Below, piece after piece: positions 44,930-52,644 of a DNA stretch of 64,000 nucleotides. The DNA comes from Pontibacter sp. Tf4 (GTDB lineage Bacteria > Bacteroidota > Bacteroidia > Cytophagales > Hymenobacteraceae), in NCBI RefSeq assembly GCF_014212495.1, contig NZ_JACKZC010000002.1, positions 519,469 to 583,468 of the forward strand, read 5' to 3'. The notes under the pieces were generated by a model. The model did not search any database and was not told the origin of the DNA. It saw only the letters and a list, made by a program, of their open reading frames with translations. Numbering within the stretch: position 1 is the stretch's first letter; every line of letters begins with the position of its first letter. The position numbers and the translations under genes were made by a program.

Positions 44930-45640
44930 CATTTGTCATCCCGAGCGTCAGGTGAGACAACTTATATGTCCTATTGTTTCTCTTTTGTCATTTCGAGTGC
45001 CGCGAGAAATCTATCTCAGACTATAGTTGGTTAAGACCTCACAGTGTGCGCAGCTCCTGTGAGTGTCTGATATTATAGTTGACGTCAGTTGCAACTGGAA
45101 CCAAGCCTTTCTTTTATAGTTACCTCTAATCCTGGGAGCTCTACTTGCCTATAGTTTTATAGTTTGGTTGGCTCCCTCCTGGGCCGGGAGGCCCAGTCTT
45201 CGGGCATCGCGCTGCTGCCTTCTTGCTATCCTCCTGCGTCGGATTGCCTGGCGGCACCGCAACAAGTCAAAGGCGCTCAACCCAAAGACTGATAGCAAGC
45301 TCGATAGCTGCAGTTTCAGCTAAAGTTCCCTAGATGTCTCTTCGTCAAGGCAGATCATCTTTTCTCATGGTTGTAGTTCTGTAGGGACAGGTCGTGACCT
45401 GTCCGCTCTTGGTCTGTAACTATAGAACTAAAATTCAAACTATAGCAACATCAGAGTTCCCCTCCTTGGATAAGGAGGGGCAGGGGTGGTTGGACCAACG
45501 CCAACTATAGAACTATAACCTTAACTACAACTATAGCTGGAAATCCCCTCTTGGGAGGGGTTGGGGTGGGTTAAATCGGCAGCTATAGAACGATAGGTTA
45601 AACTATAGCAAAAGCTGCAAAGCTCCACGCCTTGGATAAG
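44930..45640 (+). repeat. Composite structured intergenic repeat, copy D
   Basis: Between convergent TPR and monooxygenase-like genes. The order matches A and C: GTCATCCCGAGCGTC and GTCATTTCGAGTGCC...GAGAAATCTATCTCAG units, hairpin CTCACAG/CTGTGAG (45038-45044/45057-45063), GGGAGC/GGCTCCC arms, a weaker CTCCTGGGCCGGGAG hairpin, the AGTCTTCGGG/CCCAAAGACT domain with the A/B-type core, hairpin GGACAGGTC-GT-GACCTGTCC (45385-45404), and CCCCTCCTTGGATAAGGAGG twice (45459 and a degenerate copy near 45630). A further CCCCTCTTGGGAGGGG stands at 45545. Confidence 0.85.
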
Positions 45641-45679
45641 GAGGGGTTGGGGGTGGTTTGACCACGGAACCTCTAAACC

Positions 45680-45714
45680 AAAAGAGCAGCCCTTAACAAG
45701 CTGCTCTTCTTTAT
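45680..45714 (-). terminator. Terminator after the monooxygenase-like gene
   Basis: AAAGAGCAGC / GCTGCTCTT with a nine-base loop; the minus-strand gene ends at 45731 and the T run lies on that strand. Confidence 0.75.
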
Positions 45715-45730
45715 TTCTTCGAACTATAGT

Positions 45731-46027
45731 TTACCCGCAAACGTGTTCCAGGAACCTTACTTTGGTACTGCCGGGTACTAACTTCAGACCTTTCGGGATG
45801 CCGTGGTGTGAGTCTTTGTAGTGATTGGCGAACCATACTTTGTAACTTTCTTCGTCGGTCCAGTAGGTCATCAGCCAGATCTCGTTCTCGTTTTCCTGCG
45901 GATACATGACTTCCAGTTTCAAAAATCCTGCTTCCTTGTCTACCATGTGTGGTCTGTTCTTGAAAGCTTGTCTCACTTCTGCTGCCATATCGTTGGCAAT
46001 TGTAAACGTACTCAGGGCTATAAACAT
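45731..46027 (-). CDS. Antibiotic biosynthesis monooxygenase-like (IsdG-type fold) protein
   Basis: A 98-residue protein with the ABM ferredoxin-like fold: a first strand FIALSTFTIANDMAAEVRQAF, FLKLEVMYPQENENEIWLMTYW, and a C-terminal helix-strand with VWFANHYKDSHHG. The Trp/His spacing resembles heme-degrading IsdG/HmoB enzymes, but the heme-axial residues were not confirmed. It may be a small oxidase, an anti-oxidant, or a heme monooxygenase. It is transcribed separately, with its terminator against repeat D. Confidence 0.7.
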   Translation of the reverse strand: MFIALSTFTIANDMAAEVRQAFKNRPHMVDKEAGFLKLEVMYPQENENEIWLMTYWTDEESYKVWFANHYKDSHHGIPKGLKLVPGSTKVRFLEHVCG

Positions 46028-46148
46028 ATTCAGTATTTAAAAGTAAAACCGAACGCTCTAAGCCTGAACAGACGGAGTTATCAATTATAAAATTTTCTAA
46101 ATTTAAGAAAAACCAGCCATACTATAACCTATAGCCAGGTATCCTGCT

Positions 46149-46182
46149 AAAAAAGAGCTGCCCGATCACCGGGCAGCTCTTC
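46149..46182 (-). terminator. Terminator after pyruvate carboxylase
   Basis: AAAAAAGAGCTGCCCG and CGGGCAGCTCTT, a 12-bp stem, 25 bases past the pyc stop on the minus strand. Confidence 0.88.
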
Positions 46183-46206
46183 AGATTTTTAACTATAAAC
46201 TATAGT

Positions 46207-49200
46207 TTACGACAAGGTCAGCACCAGGTCATCTGTGTTAACCAATGAGCCTTCTGGCAGGTGTATCGCCGAGATCATGGTATCGGAAGTAGCAGTTATA
46301 GTTGTCTCCATTTTCATGGCTTCGATAATAAACAGCGGTGTATTCTTTTTTATCGGCTGTTCTTTTTCTACCAGTATTTTGGATAGCAACCCTTGCAGTG
46401 GCGCGCCAATTTGTTTCGGGTTGGCTTTGTCCACTTTCACGTGCTGCACTTTCTCTACTTTCACCGACTTGTCGCGCACGTCAATGTTTCGCGTCTGGCC
46501 GTTCAGTTTAAAGAACACGGTACGCTCGCCGTCTTCGTTCACGTGACCCAGCGACTGGTATTTGATAACGATGGATTTACCGCGGGCAATATCGATAATG
46601 GCTTCTTCGCCGGGCTGCATGCCATAGAAGAATAAGCGTGTCGGGATCTGGGCTACTTCGCCGTACTGCTCCAGGTGCTTGTGGTAGCCTTCGTACACTT
46701 TCGGGTACAGCTGGTAACTCAAGAAGTCGGTATACTTGGTCTGCTCTCCGAACTTTTTCTGGAATGCCGCAAATTCACCTTCCAGGTCTATCGGCTCCAG
46801 GTGCTCGTTTGGCCGTTCTGTAAACGGTTGCTCATCTTTCAGGATGATCTTCTGCAGCTTTTTCGGGAAGCCGCCTACCGGTTGCCCCAACTCGCCTTTA
46901 AAGAAAGACTGCACCGATTCTGGGAATGAGATCTCTTCGCCGCGCTCCAGCACATCCACTGTCGTCAGGTTGTTGGCTACTAAATACAAGGCCATATCCC
47001 CTACCACTTTTGAGCTTGGTGTTACTTTTACCAGGTCTCCGAACAGGGCATTTACATCGGCATAGGTTTCTTTTATAGTTTCCCATTTGTCGCCTAAGCC
47101 CAGCGCATTGGCCTGCGGACGAAGGTTAGAATACTGCCCTCCCGGAATTTCGTGGTGGAATACTTCGGCAGTGCCCGCTTTCAGACCAGACTCGAACGGA
47201 TAGTAATACTCGCGCACCGTTTCCCAGTAATTGGAGTGGCGGTTCAGACTTTTCTGATCAAACTCGCGGTGGCGCTCCTGGAAACGCATAGCCTCTACCA
47301 TACTGTTAAAGTTAGGCTGCGATGTTAAGCCCGACATAGACCCAAGTGCCACATCCACAATATCAACGCCGGCCTCAATCGCCTTTAAATAAGTAGCTGA
47401 TTGTATCGAGGATGTATCGTGGGTGTGCAGATGGATCGGCAGTTTTACCGTATCACGCAGGGCTTCTACCAACAGTTTGGCAGCATACGGTTTCAGCAGG
47501 CCGGCCATGTCTTTTATAGCCAGAATGTGCGCACCGCTGTCTTCTATCTGCTTGGCCATTTGCAGGTAATACTCCAGCGTGTATTTCGTTTTGGATGGAT
47601 CCAGAATATCACCGGTATAGCACATCGAAACCTCAGCCAGGCCACCGGTACGCTTGCGCACAAAGTCGATGCACGGTTCCATGCTTTTCATCCAGTTCAG
47701 CGAGTCAAAGATGCGGAACACATCCACACCCGTCTCCCACGATTTCTCTACAAACGATTCGATCAGGTTATCCGGATAGGCTTTGTAGCCCACACCGTTC
47801 GAGCCACGGATCAGCATCTGCAGCAGGATGTTCGGGATAGCTTTGCGGAGTTGGGCCAGTCTGTCCCACGGGTCTTCGTGCAGGAATCGCAGGCACACGT
47901 CAAACGTAGCACCTCCCCAAACTTCCATACTGAATGTCTGCGGATGATCTTTGGCAAAAGCCTCAGCCACTTTCATCATATCGAAGGTACGCATGCGCGT
48001 AGCCAGCAACGACTGGTGGGCATCCCGGAAAGTGGTATCAGTATAGTGTATCTGCGGATCGTTGCGGAGCCATTTCGAGAACTCATCCGGACCAAGTTGC
48101 GTCAACAAATCTTTAGTACCCGGCTGATATTCCTTGTTCAGGTTAAACCCGTGGTAATCCGGCTTCACCAGTACGCGGTCTTTGTCTACTTTCTTTACAT
48201 CCGGATTGCCGTTAACTATAACTTCAGCCAGGTAGCCCAGCATTTTGGTAGCTCTGTCCTGCGGCTTCTTGAACACGAACAGTTCCGGATGATTCTTTAC
48301 AAAATCTACCGTTGCATCACCGGAAATAAACACCGGGTGGTTAATGATATTCTGCAGGAATTGGATGTTGTGCTTTACCCCACGGATACGGAACTCGTCC
48401 AGCGTGCGCGACATTTTCATGGCGGCATGCTTCAGCGTTGGGGCCTGGGCCGATACTTTTACCAGCAGCGAATCAAAGAACGGGCTTACTTTGGCTCCCT
48501 GGTACACACTGCCCTGGTCGAGGCGAATACCAAAACCACCGGCGCTACGATACGCGATGATAGTACCATAGTCTGGTTTAAAATCCTGTTCCGGATCTTC
48601 GGTGGTGATGCGGCACTGGATAGCTACACCATTGGCTCTTACTTTATGTTCCGGGCCCAGCAGCACTTCTTCGTGGTCTAATCTATAACCGTCAGCAATA
48701 AAGATCTGCGTTTTGATCAGGTCGATGCCGGTGATCATTTCGGTCACGGTATGCTCTACCTGGATGCGCGGGTTAACTTCTATAAAGAAGATGTTGTTGG
48801 TATGCGGCTCTACCAGGAACTCCACCGTACCCACGTTATTATAGTTTACTGCCGAGCAGATGCGTATGGCATAGTCGTATAGTTTCTGGCGTGTCTCTTC
48901 GTTCAGGCTGATGGCCGGGGCTACTTCCACCACTTTCTGGAAACGGCGCTGCACAGAACAGTCGCGCTCGAACAGGTGGGTAATGTTGCCATAGTTGTCG
49001 GCCACGATCTGCACTTCAATGTGCTTCGGGTTCTCTACATACTTCTCCAGGAAAAGTGTGTCGTCGCCGAAGGCTTTCAGGGCTTCGTTCTTGGCTTCAA
49101 AAAAGCCTTTCTCCAGTTGTTCATCATCCCTGATCACGCGCATACCACGACCGCCACCGCCGGCAGCCGCTTTCAGCATCAGCGGGTAGCCAATGCGGTG

Positions 49201-49650
49201 CGCTTCTTCCAGGGCGATCTCGTATGTCTTCAGGTCCTGCTGGTTACTCTGGATGATCGGCACTTCACTGCTAAGGGCAACTTTTTTTGCGGCAATCTTA
49301 TCACCCAAAGAAGCCATAACGCTCGGCTTCGGACCTATAAAAATGATCCCGTTATCGGCGCAGCGCTGTGAGAAATGCTGGTTCTCGGACAGGAAACCAT
49401 ACCCCGGGTGAATGGCATCCACTCCGTTTTCCTTAGCTATTTTAATGATCGCCTCGATGTCCAGGTAAGGTTGTAGTGGCTGGTTGTCTTTGCCAACTTG
49501 ATAAGCTTCGTCGGCTTTGTAGCGGTGCAAGGAATAACGGTCTTCATAGGTATAAATGGCTACCGTTTTTATTCCTAATTCGGTGCAGGCACGCAACACA
49601 CGTATGGCAATCTCGCCACGGTTGGCAACAAGTACTTTTTTTATGTTCAT
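46207..49650 (-). CDS. pyc: Pyruvate carboxylase
   Basis: An 1147-residue biotin enzyme that carboxylates pyruvate to oxaloacetate. In order: biotin carboxylase with ATP-grasp (VLVANRGEIAIRVLRAC, KAAAGGGGRGMRVI, EVNPRIQVEHTVTEM), the carboxyltransferase barrel (YTDTTFRDAHQSLLATRMRT, EVWGGATFDV, HTHDTSS), the tetramerisation region, and the biotinyl domain with the carrier lysine in IEAMKMETTI near the C-terminus. The length matches the single-chain form. It replenishes the TCA cycle during growth. It is transcribed alone. Confidence 0.97.
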   Translation of the reverse strand: MNIKKVLVANRGEIAIRVLRACTELGIKTVAIYTYEDRYSLHRYKADEAYQVGKDNQPLQPYLDIEAIIKIAKENGVDAIHPGYGFLSENQHFSQRCADNGIIFIGPKPSVMASLGDKIAAKKVALSSEVPIIQSNQQDLKTYEIALEEAHRIGYPLMLKAAAGGGGRGMRVIRDDEQLEKGFFEAKNEALKAFGDDTLFLEKYVENPKHIEVQIVADNYGNITHLFERDCSVQRRFQKVVEVAPAISLNEETRQKLYDYAIRICSAVNYNNVGTVEFLVEPHTNNIFFIEVNPRIQVEHTVTEMITGIDLIKTQIFIADGYRLDHEEVLLGPEHKVRANGVAIQCRITTEDPEQDFKPDYGTIIAYRSAGGFGIRLDQGSVYQGAKVSPFFDSLLVKVSAQAPTLKHAAMKMSRTLDEFRIRGVKHNIQFLQNIINHPVFISGDATVDFVKNHPELFVFKKPQDRATKMLGYLAEVIVNGNPDVKKVDKDRVLVKPDYHGFNLNKEYQPGTKDLLTQLGPDEFSKWLRNDPQIHYTDTTFRDAHQSLLATRMRTFDMMKVAEAFAKDHPQTFSMEVWGGATFDVCLRFLHEDPWDRLAQLRKAIPNILLQMLIRGSNGVGYKAYPDNLIESFVEKSWETGVDVFRIFDSLNWMKSMEPCIDFVRKRTGGLAEVSMCYTGDILDPSKTKYTLEYYLQMAKQIEDSGAHILAIKDMAGLLKPYAAKLLVEALRDTVKLPIHLHTHDTSSIQSATYLKAIEAGVDIVDVALGSMSGLTSQPNFNSMVEAMRFQERHREFDQKSLNRHSNYWETVREYYYPFESGLKAGTAEVFHHEIPGGQYSNLRPQANALGLGDKWETIKETYADVNALFGDLVKVTPSSKVVGDMALYLVANNLTTVDVLERGEEISFPESVQSFFKGELGQPVGGFPKKLQKIILKDEQPFTERPNEHLEPIDLEGEFAAFQKKFGEQTKYTDFLSYQLYPKVYEGYHKHLEQYGEVAQIPTRLFFYGMQPGEEAIIDIARGKSIVIKYQSLGHVNEDGERTVFFKLNGQTRNIDVRDKSVKVEKVQHVKVDKANPKQIGAPLQGLLSKILVEKEQPIKKNTPLFIIEAMKMETTITATSDTMISAIHLPEGSLVNTDDLVLTLS

Positions 49651-49969
49651 ATAAGGTGAGGATGAATGTAAAAGTATTTACAGGTGTTTTGATGCTGCCC
49701 TTCCGGCAGCACGGTTTATTAATTAAACTAAACTGGTGATTTCTGAACCTGAAACGAACGCAAAGCACTTGTTACATGGCCCGTTCAGCACCCGTTAATA
49801 CAGGATTTTTATAAATAAGGTTATAATTCAATTTGCACTATATTACGGAACTATAGCCGAACGCAACACTGACTTAAAACCAGATAGTTACAGGCAGATT
49901 ATCGCTTTTATATTCAGGCTAAACTATAAATGGTACCCGATTTTGTACAGTGTTCCGTATCTTTGACCA
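49651..49969. other. Intergenic stretch upstream of pyc; no strong feature
   Basis: About 320 bases between the divergent starts of pyc and the DUF2279-like gene. It contains a few AACTATAG half-motifs and AT-rich DNA. No hairpin or repeat that I can recognise. A -7-like box for the plus-strand gene is listed separately. Confidence 0.5.
49958..49965 (+). promoter_or_regulatory. -7 box just before a plus-strand start codon
   Basis: TATCTTTG matches TAnnTTTG and lies four bases from the ATG at 49970, so any transcript from it would be leaderless. The -33 TTG is not at the best distance (TTTTG at 49941-49945). Confidence 0.45.
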
Positions 49970-50878
49970 ATGCTGAAACAACTGGCTACTTTAATGCTGC
50001 TCCTTTGCCTGCTTCTGCAGCTTACCACTGCAAACGCCACAACTATAGCTACTCCAGACTCCGGGCAGGTTAACAGGCAGAAGTTGCTGGTGTTGGGTGC
50101 TGGCTTTTCGGTTGGCTATTCGGCGATGCTGGTTGGGCTGAACAAGGCCTGGTACCAGGAACAGGACCGGACAGCTTTCCATTTCTTTAACGACAATAGC
50201 CAATGGCGACAGGTAGACAAGGCCGGGCATTTCTGGGGTGCTTTTCACCAGAGCCGCGCAGGAATTGACATGTTGCGCTGGGCAGGCGTACCGGATAAAA
50301 AAGCTATAGTTTACGGTGGCCTGCTGGGCGTGGTATTGCAAACACCAGTCGAAGTTTTTGACGGCTACCAGAAAGATTATGGCGCATCGGTAGGTGATCT
50401 GGTTGCAAATACAGCGGGATCGGCGGCTATAGTTGCGCAGGAACTGGCGTGGCGCGAAGTAAGGATCATGCCGAAATATAGTTTCCATAGTACCCGCTAT
50501 GCTGCAGAACGGCCGAATGTACTGGGCAAAAGTTTAGCTGAACAGGCACTGAAAGATTATAACGGACAAACCTACTGGCTATCGGTGAACGTTGGTGATT
50601 TTCTTCCGGAACAAAGCAGATACCCGAAATGGTTAAGTTTAGCAGTGGGCTACGGAGCCGAAGAAGTGGTTTATAATCATGAAGAAACAAACTATAGTTT
50701 AGGATTCGATGCTCACCGCCAGTATTACCTGAGCCCTGACTTAAACCTGCTGCACTTTAAAGGCCGGAGCAAATTTCTGAACACCGCTTTGTATGTGCTG
50801 AGCATCGTAAAAGTGCCAGCCCCAACACTGGAATACAACCGCAAGGATGGTTTCAGATTTCATGCGCTATACTTCTAA
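49970..50878 (+). CDS. Exported DUF2279/YfiM-like protein
   Basis: A 302-residue exported protein with a signal peptide (MLKQLATLMLLLCLLLQLTTANA). The mature part has hydrophobic stretches (KLLVLGAGFSVGYSAMLVGLNKAWY, then KAGHFWGAFHQSRAGIDMLRW, and the GLLGVVLQTPVEVFDGYQKDYGASVGDL segment) in outline. This pattern resembles DUF2279-type, YfiM-like proteins and also lipid-modifying membrane proteins with HxxD-like helices; I would keep it as a membrane- or envelope-associated protein of unknown role. It is likely to be co-transcribed neither with pyc nor with the following Smr gene. Confidence 0.6.
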   Translation: MLKQLATLMLLLCLLLQLTTANATTIATPDSGQVNRQKLLVLGAGFSVGYSAMLVGLNKAWYQEQDRTAFHFFNDNSQWRQVDKAGHFWGAFHQSRAGIDMLRWAGVPDKKAIVYGGLLGVVLQTPVEVFDGYQKDYGASVGDLVANTAGSAAIVAQELAWREVRIMPKYSFHSTRYAAERPNVLGKSLAEQALKDYNGQTYWLSVNVGDFLPEQSRYPKWLSLAVGYGAEEVVYNHEETNYSLGFDAHRQYYLSPDLNLLHFKGRSKFLNTALYVLSIVKVPAPTLEYNRKDGFRFHALYF

Positions 50879-50886
50879 AGCTGTCG

Positions 50887-50894
50887 TATCTTTG
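50887..50894 (+). promoter_or_regulatory. Possible -7 box upstream of the Smr gene
   Basis: TATCTTTG fits the TAnnTTTG consensus 64 bases upstream of the ATG at 50959. No -33 element was seen, so this is weak. Confidence 0.35.
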
Positions 50895-50958
50895 CTATAG
50901 TTGGCAGCTATAGTTTATAGTTGCGATCAACAACAACCAATTAACGAATAACGAAACT

Positions 50959-51912
50959 ATGAACGTAGGAGACCGTGTGCGACTGATGTCTGGTCGTGAG
51001 GAAGGCATAATTACCAGAATACTGGATAACAATATAGTTGAAGTTGCTATTGATAACGACTTTACCATACCGGTAGCACGTCGCGAGATAGTAGTAATTG
51101 CTGCAGAAGAAAGCAAATACATGCGCACTGATGATGTGATTGAAGCGCCAACCCGCAAACAGCCACCTGCACCAGTGCTGGCCGAAAAAGGAATTTACCT
51201 GGCCATGGTACACCAGTCGGAAGAATTGCTGGCAGCAACTATAGTTAACAACACCGATTACGATATACTTTTTACGACCGGCGAAGAACGTAACAACCAG
51301 TACCGCGGCCTGCAAAACGACAAACTGGCCCCAAAAGCAACACGAGTGGTTTCACATTATCACCTGAAGGATTTCGAAAAATGGCCGAGTCTTGTTGTTC
51401 AGTTTCTGCAACACAGAAACGGTGCTCCTGCTTTATTTGAGCCTGTTACCAAACGCGTGCAGTTCAGGGCAAACTCTTTTTATAAGTCCAAGAAAACCGC
51501 CCCGGTCATTAATAAAGAAGCTTACCTGTTCCAGTTAGATACCAAGCCTACAACTATAGATCCGGATAAGATAAAAGACCAGTTAGCGGAAACTCCTAAG
51601 CAGAAAGAAACCAACTATAAACTTCAGGCACCGGAGCACGAAATAGATCTGCACATCGAAAAGCTAACGGAAGACTATAGCACCATGAGCAACAGTGCTA
51701 TGCTAAAGCTACAACTCGAGACTTTTCAGGATGCGTTGGATCGAGCCATGGCAGCCAACATGCATGAGATCGTGTTTATTCATGGGGCAGGAAACGGTAT
51801 ACTCCGCAAAGAGATCCAGAAAATACTCAGCCGCACGCCAGGCATCAAATTTTACGAAGATGCGAAAAAAGAAAAATTTGGCTACGGAGCCACGTTGGTA
51901 AGGATGAAGTAA
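50959..51912 (+). CDS. DUF2027 protein with C-terminal Smr domain
   Basis: A 317-residue protein. The N-terminal 70 residues look like a KOW/SH3-like barrel (VGDRVRLMSGREEGIITRILDNN), followed by a middle DUF2027-type region. Residues 225-317 form a Smr domain of the MutS2 C-terminal type: EIDLHIEKLTEDYSTMSN, then MHEIVFIHGAGNGILRKEIQKILSRT with the H-G-x-G-x-G loop and FGYGATLVRM. Smr domains have endonuclease activity linked to mRNA or DNA repair, and act in ribosome rescue. There is no MutS ATPase domain, so this is a stand-alone Smr protein, as is usual in Bacteroidota. Confidence 0.85.
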   Translation: MNVGDRVRLMSGREEGIITRILDNNIVEVAIDNDFTIPVARREIVVIAAEESKYMRTDDVIEAPTRKQPPAPVLAEKGIYLAMVHQSEELLAATIVNNTDYDILFTTGEERNNQYRGLQNDKLAPKATRVVSHYHLKDFEKWPSLVVQFLQHRNGAPALFEPVTKRVQFRANSFYKSKKTAPVINKEAYLFQLDTKPTTIDPDKIKDQLAETPKQKETNYKLQAPEHEIDLHIEKLTEDYSTMSNSAMLKLQLETFQDALDRAMAANMHEIVFIHGAGNGILRKEIQKILSRTPGIKFYEDAKKEKFGYGATLVRMK

Positions 51913-51994
51913 GAAGTAAGAAGTAAGAAGTAAGAAGTAAGAAGTTAGAAGTTAGAAAGTGTAGAGACGCAATACTTTACGTCTTAAACTATAG
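51908..51994 (+). repeat. Dispersed GTAGAGACGC repeat with a heptanucleotide array, forward copy
   Basis: About five AGTAAGA heptamers, then two AGTTAGA, followed by TGTAGAGACGCAATACTTTA and CGTCTTAAACTATAG (51960-51994). The second part is the same sequence as the minus-strand copy at 36997-37031, with the hairpin core slightly changed (GACGCAATACTTTACGTC). The first heptamers overlap the end of the Smr gene, which ends AAGATGAAGTAAG. Confidence 0.75.
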
Positions 51995-52057
51995 TAGAGC
52001 CAACAATTTAACCATCAACCATTTAACAATCATCAACCAACAATCAACAATTAATCT

Positions 52058-52065
52058 TACCTTTG
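52058..52065 (+). promoter_or_regulatory. -7 box of the RNase P RNA gene
   Basis: TACCTTTG lies a few bases upstream of the rnpB 5' end. The upstream DNA is a run of AACAATC/AACAATTT-like repeats with no clear TTG. Confidence 0.5.
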
Positions 52066-52077
52066 TAAACTATAAAA

Positions 52078-52538
52078 GAGAAAGCAGCAAGCCGTCTTAT
52101 CGCTGCTCCCTTTGTGGAGGAGAGGAAAGTCCGGGCAACGCAGAGCATCCTGCTTCCTAACGGGAAGGGTCTGTTTTGGAGACGAAACAGATACAGCCAG
52201 TGCCACAGAAAATAACCGCCAGGCTAATGAATAATGGTTAATTAATAATGAATAATTAGTCATTAATCATTATTCACTAAAAATTAGTCTGGTAAGGGTG
52301 AAAAGGTGCGGTAAGAGCGCACCAGCGGCTGGGTGACCAGTCCGGCTGGGTAAACCTCAGGAGTTGAAAGACCAAATAGGCCGGCAGCGTCTCCGCTTCG
52401 GCGGGACTAAGGGCTGCTCGTCCGATGTCGGTGGGTAGGTCGATGGAGCCTGTGCGTGAGTGCAGGCCTGGATAAATGATAAGACGCACGCTTTCGGGCG
52501 TAGCGACAGAACCCGGCTTACAGGCTTGCTGCCACTCT
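52078..52538 (+). ncRNA. rnpB: RNase P RNA (bacterial class A) with an extended P12 helix
   Basis: The catalytic RNA of RNase P. Helix P1 pairs GCAGCAAGCC (52084-52093) with GGCTTGCTGC (52523-52532). The conserved GAGGAAAGTCCGGGC is at 52121, AAAGGTGCGGTAAGAGCGCACC in the P9-P10/J11-12 region at 52299, and the near-terminal GACAGAACCCGGCTTACAG at 52505, followed by T residues. Helix P12 is extended by an AT-rich hairpin: base stem CCAGGCTAAT (52219-52228) with ATTAGTCTGG (52283-52292), then TGAATAATGGTTAAT (52228-52242) with ATTAATCATTATTCA (52262-52276), fully paired apart from one G-U. The inserted part resembles the intergenic AT-rich elements seen elsewhere. Confidence 0.95.
52224..52290. 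repeat. AT-rich hairpin element within the P12 region of rnpB
   Basis: TGAATAATGGTTAAT and ATTAATCATTATTCA, with a further AATGAATAATT-type core in the loop, sit inside the RNase P RNA gene. The TAATGA/TCATTA composition is the same as in the gaps at 12112, 20524, 35065 and 36057, where the element is intergenic. Confidence 0.7.
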
Positions 52539-52612
52539 TTTTTATAGTTTCACTTTCCTCCTTTTTCCCAAAACTATAGTTCGTACGGCCGGCTGGTATA
52601 CCGCATTGTTTG

Positions 52613-52620
52613 TATCTTTG
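52613..52620 (+). promoter_or_regulatory. -7 box upstream of the zinc-finger-like gene
   Basis: TATCTTTG lies 24 bases before the ATG at 52645. The AACTATAGTT palindrome occurs 40 bases further up. Confidence 0.5.
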
Positions 52621-52644
52621 CAGCGCAATTTTCTGACACAAGCC

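Noticed and set aside
9205..45640. Insertion sequences at the four repeat copies
   Set aside because: No transposase frame, terminal inverted repeats or target duplication was seen; the modules are hairpins.
47401..48681. 426-codon plus-strand frame opposite pyruvate carboxylase
   Set aside because: It lies wholly inside pyc, whose biotin carboxylase motifs are intact; the antisense protein has no recognisable domain.
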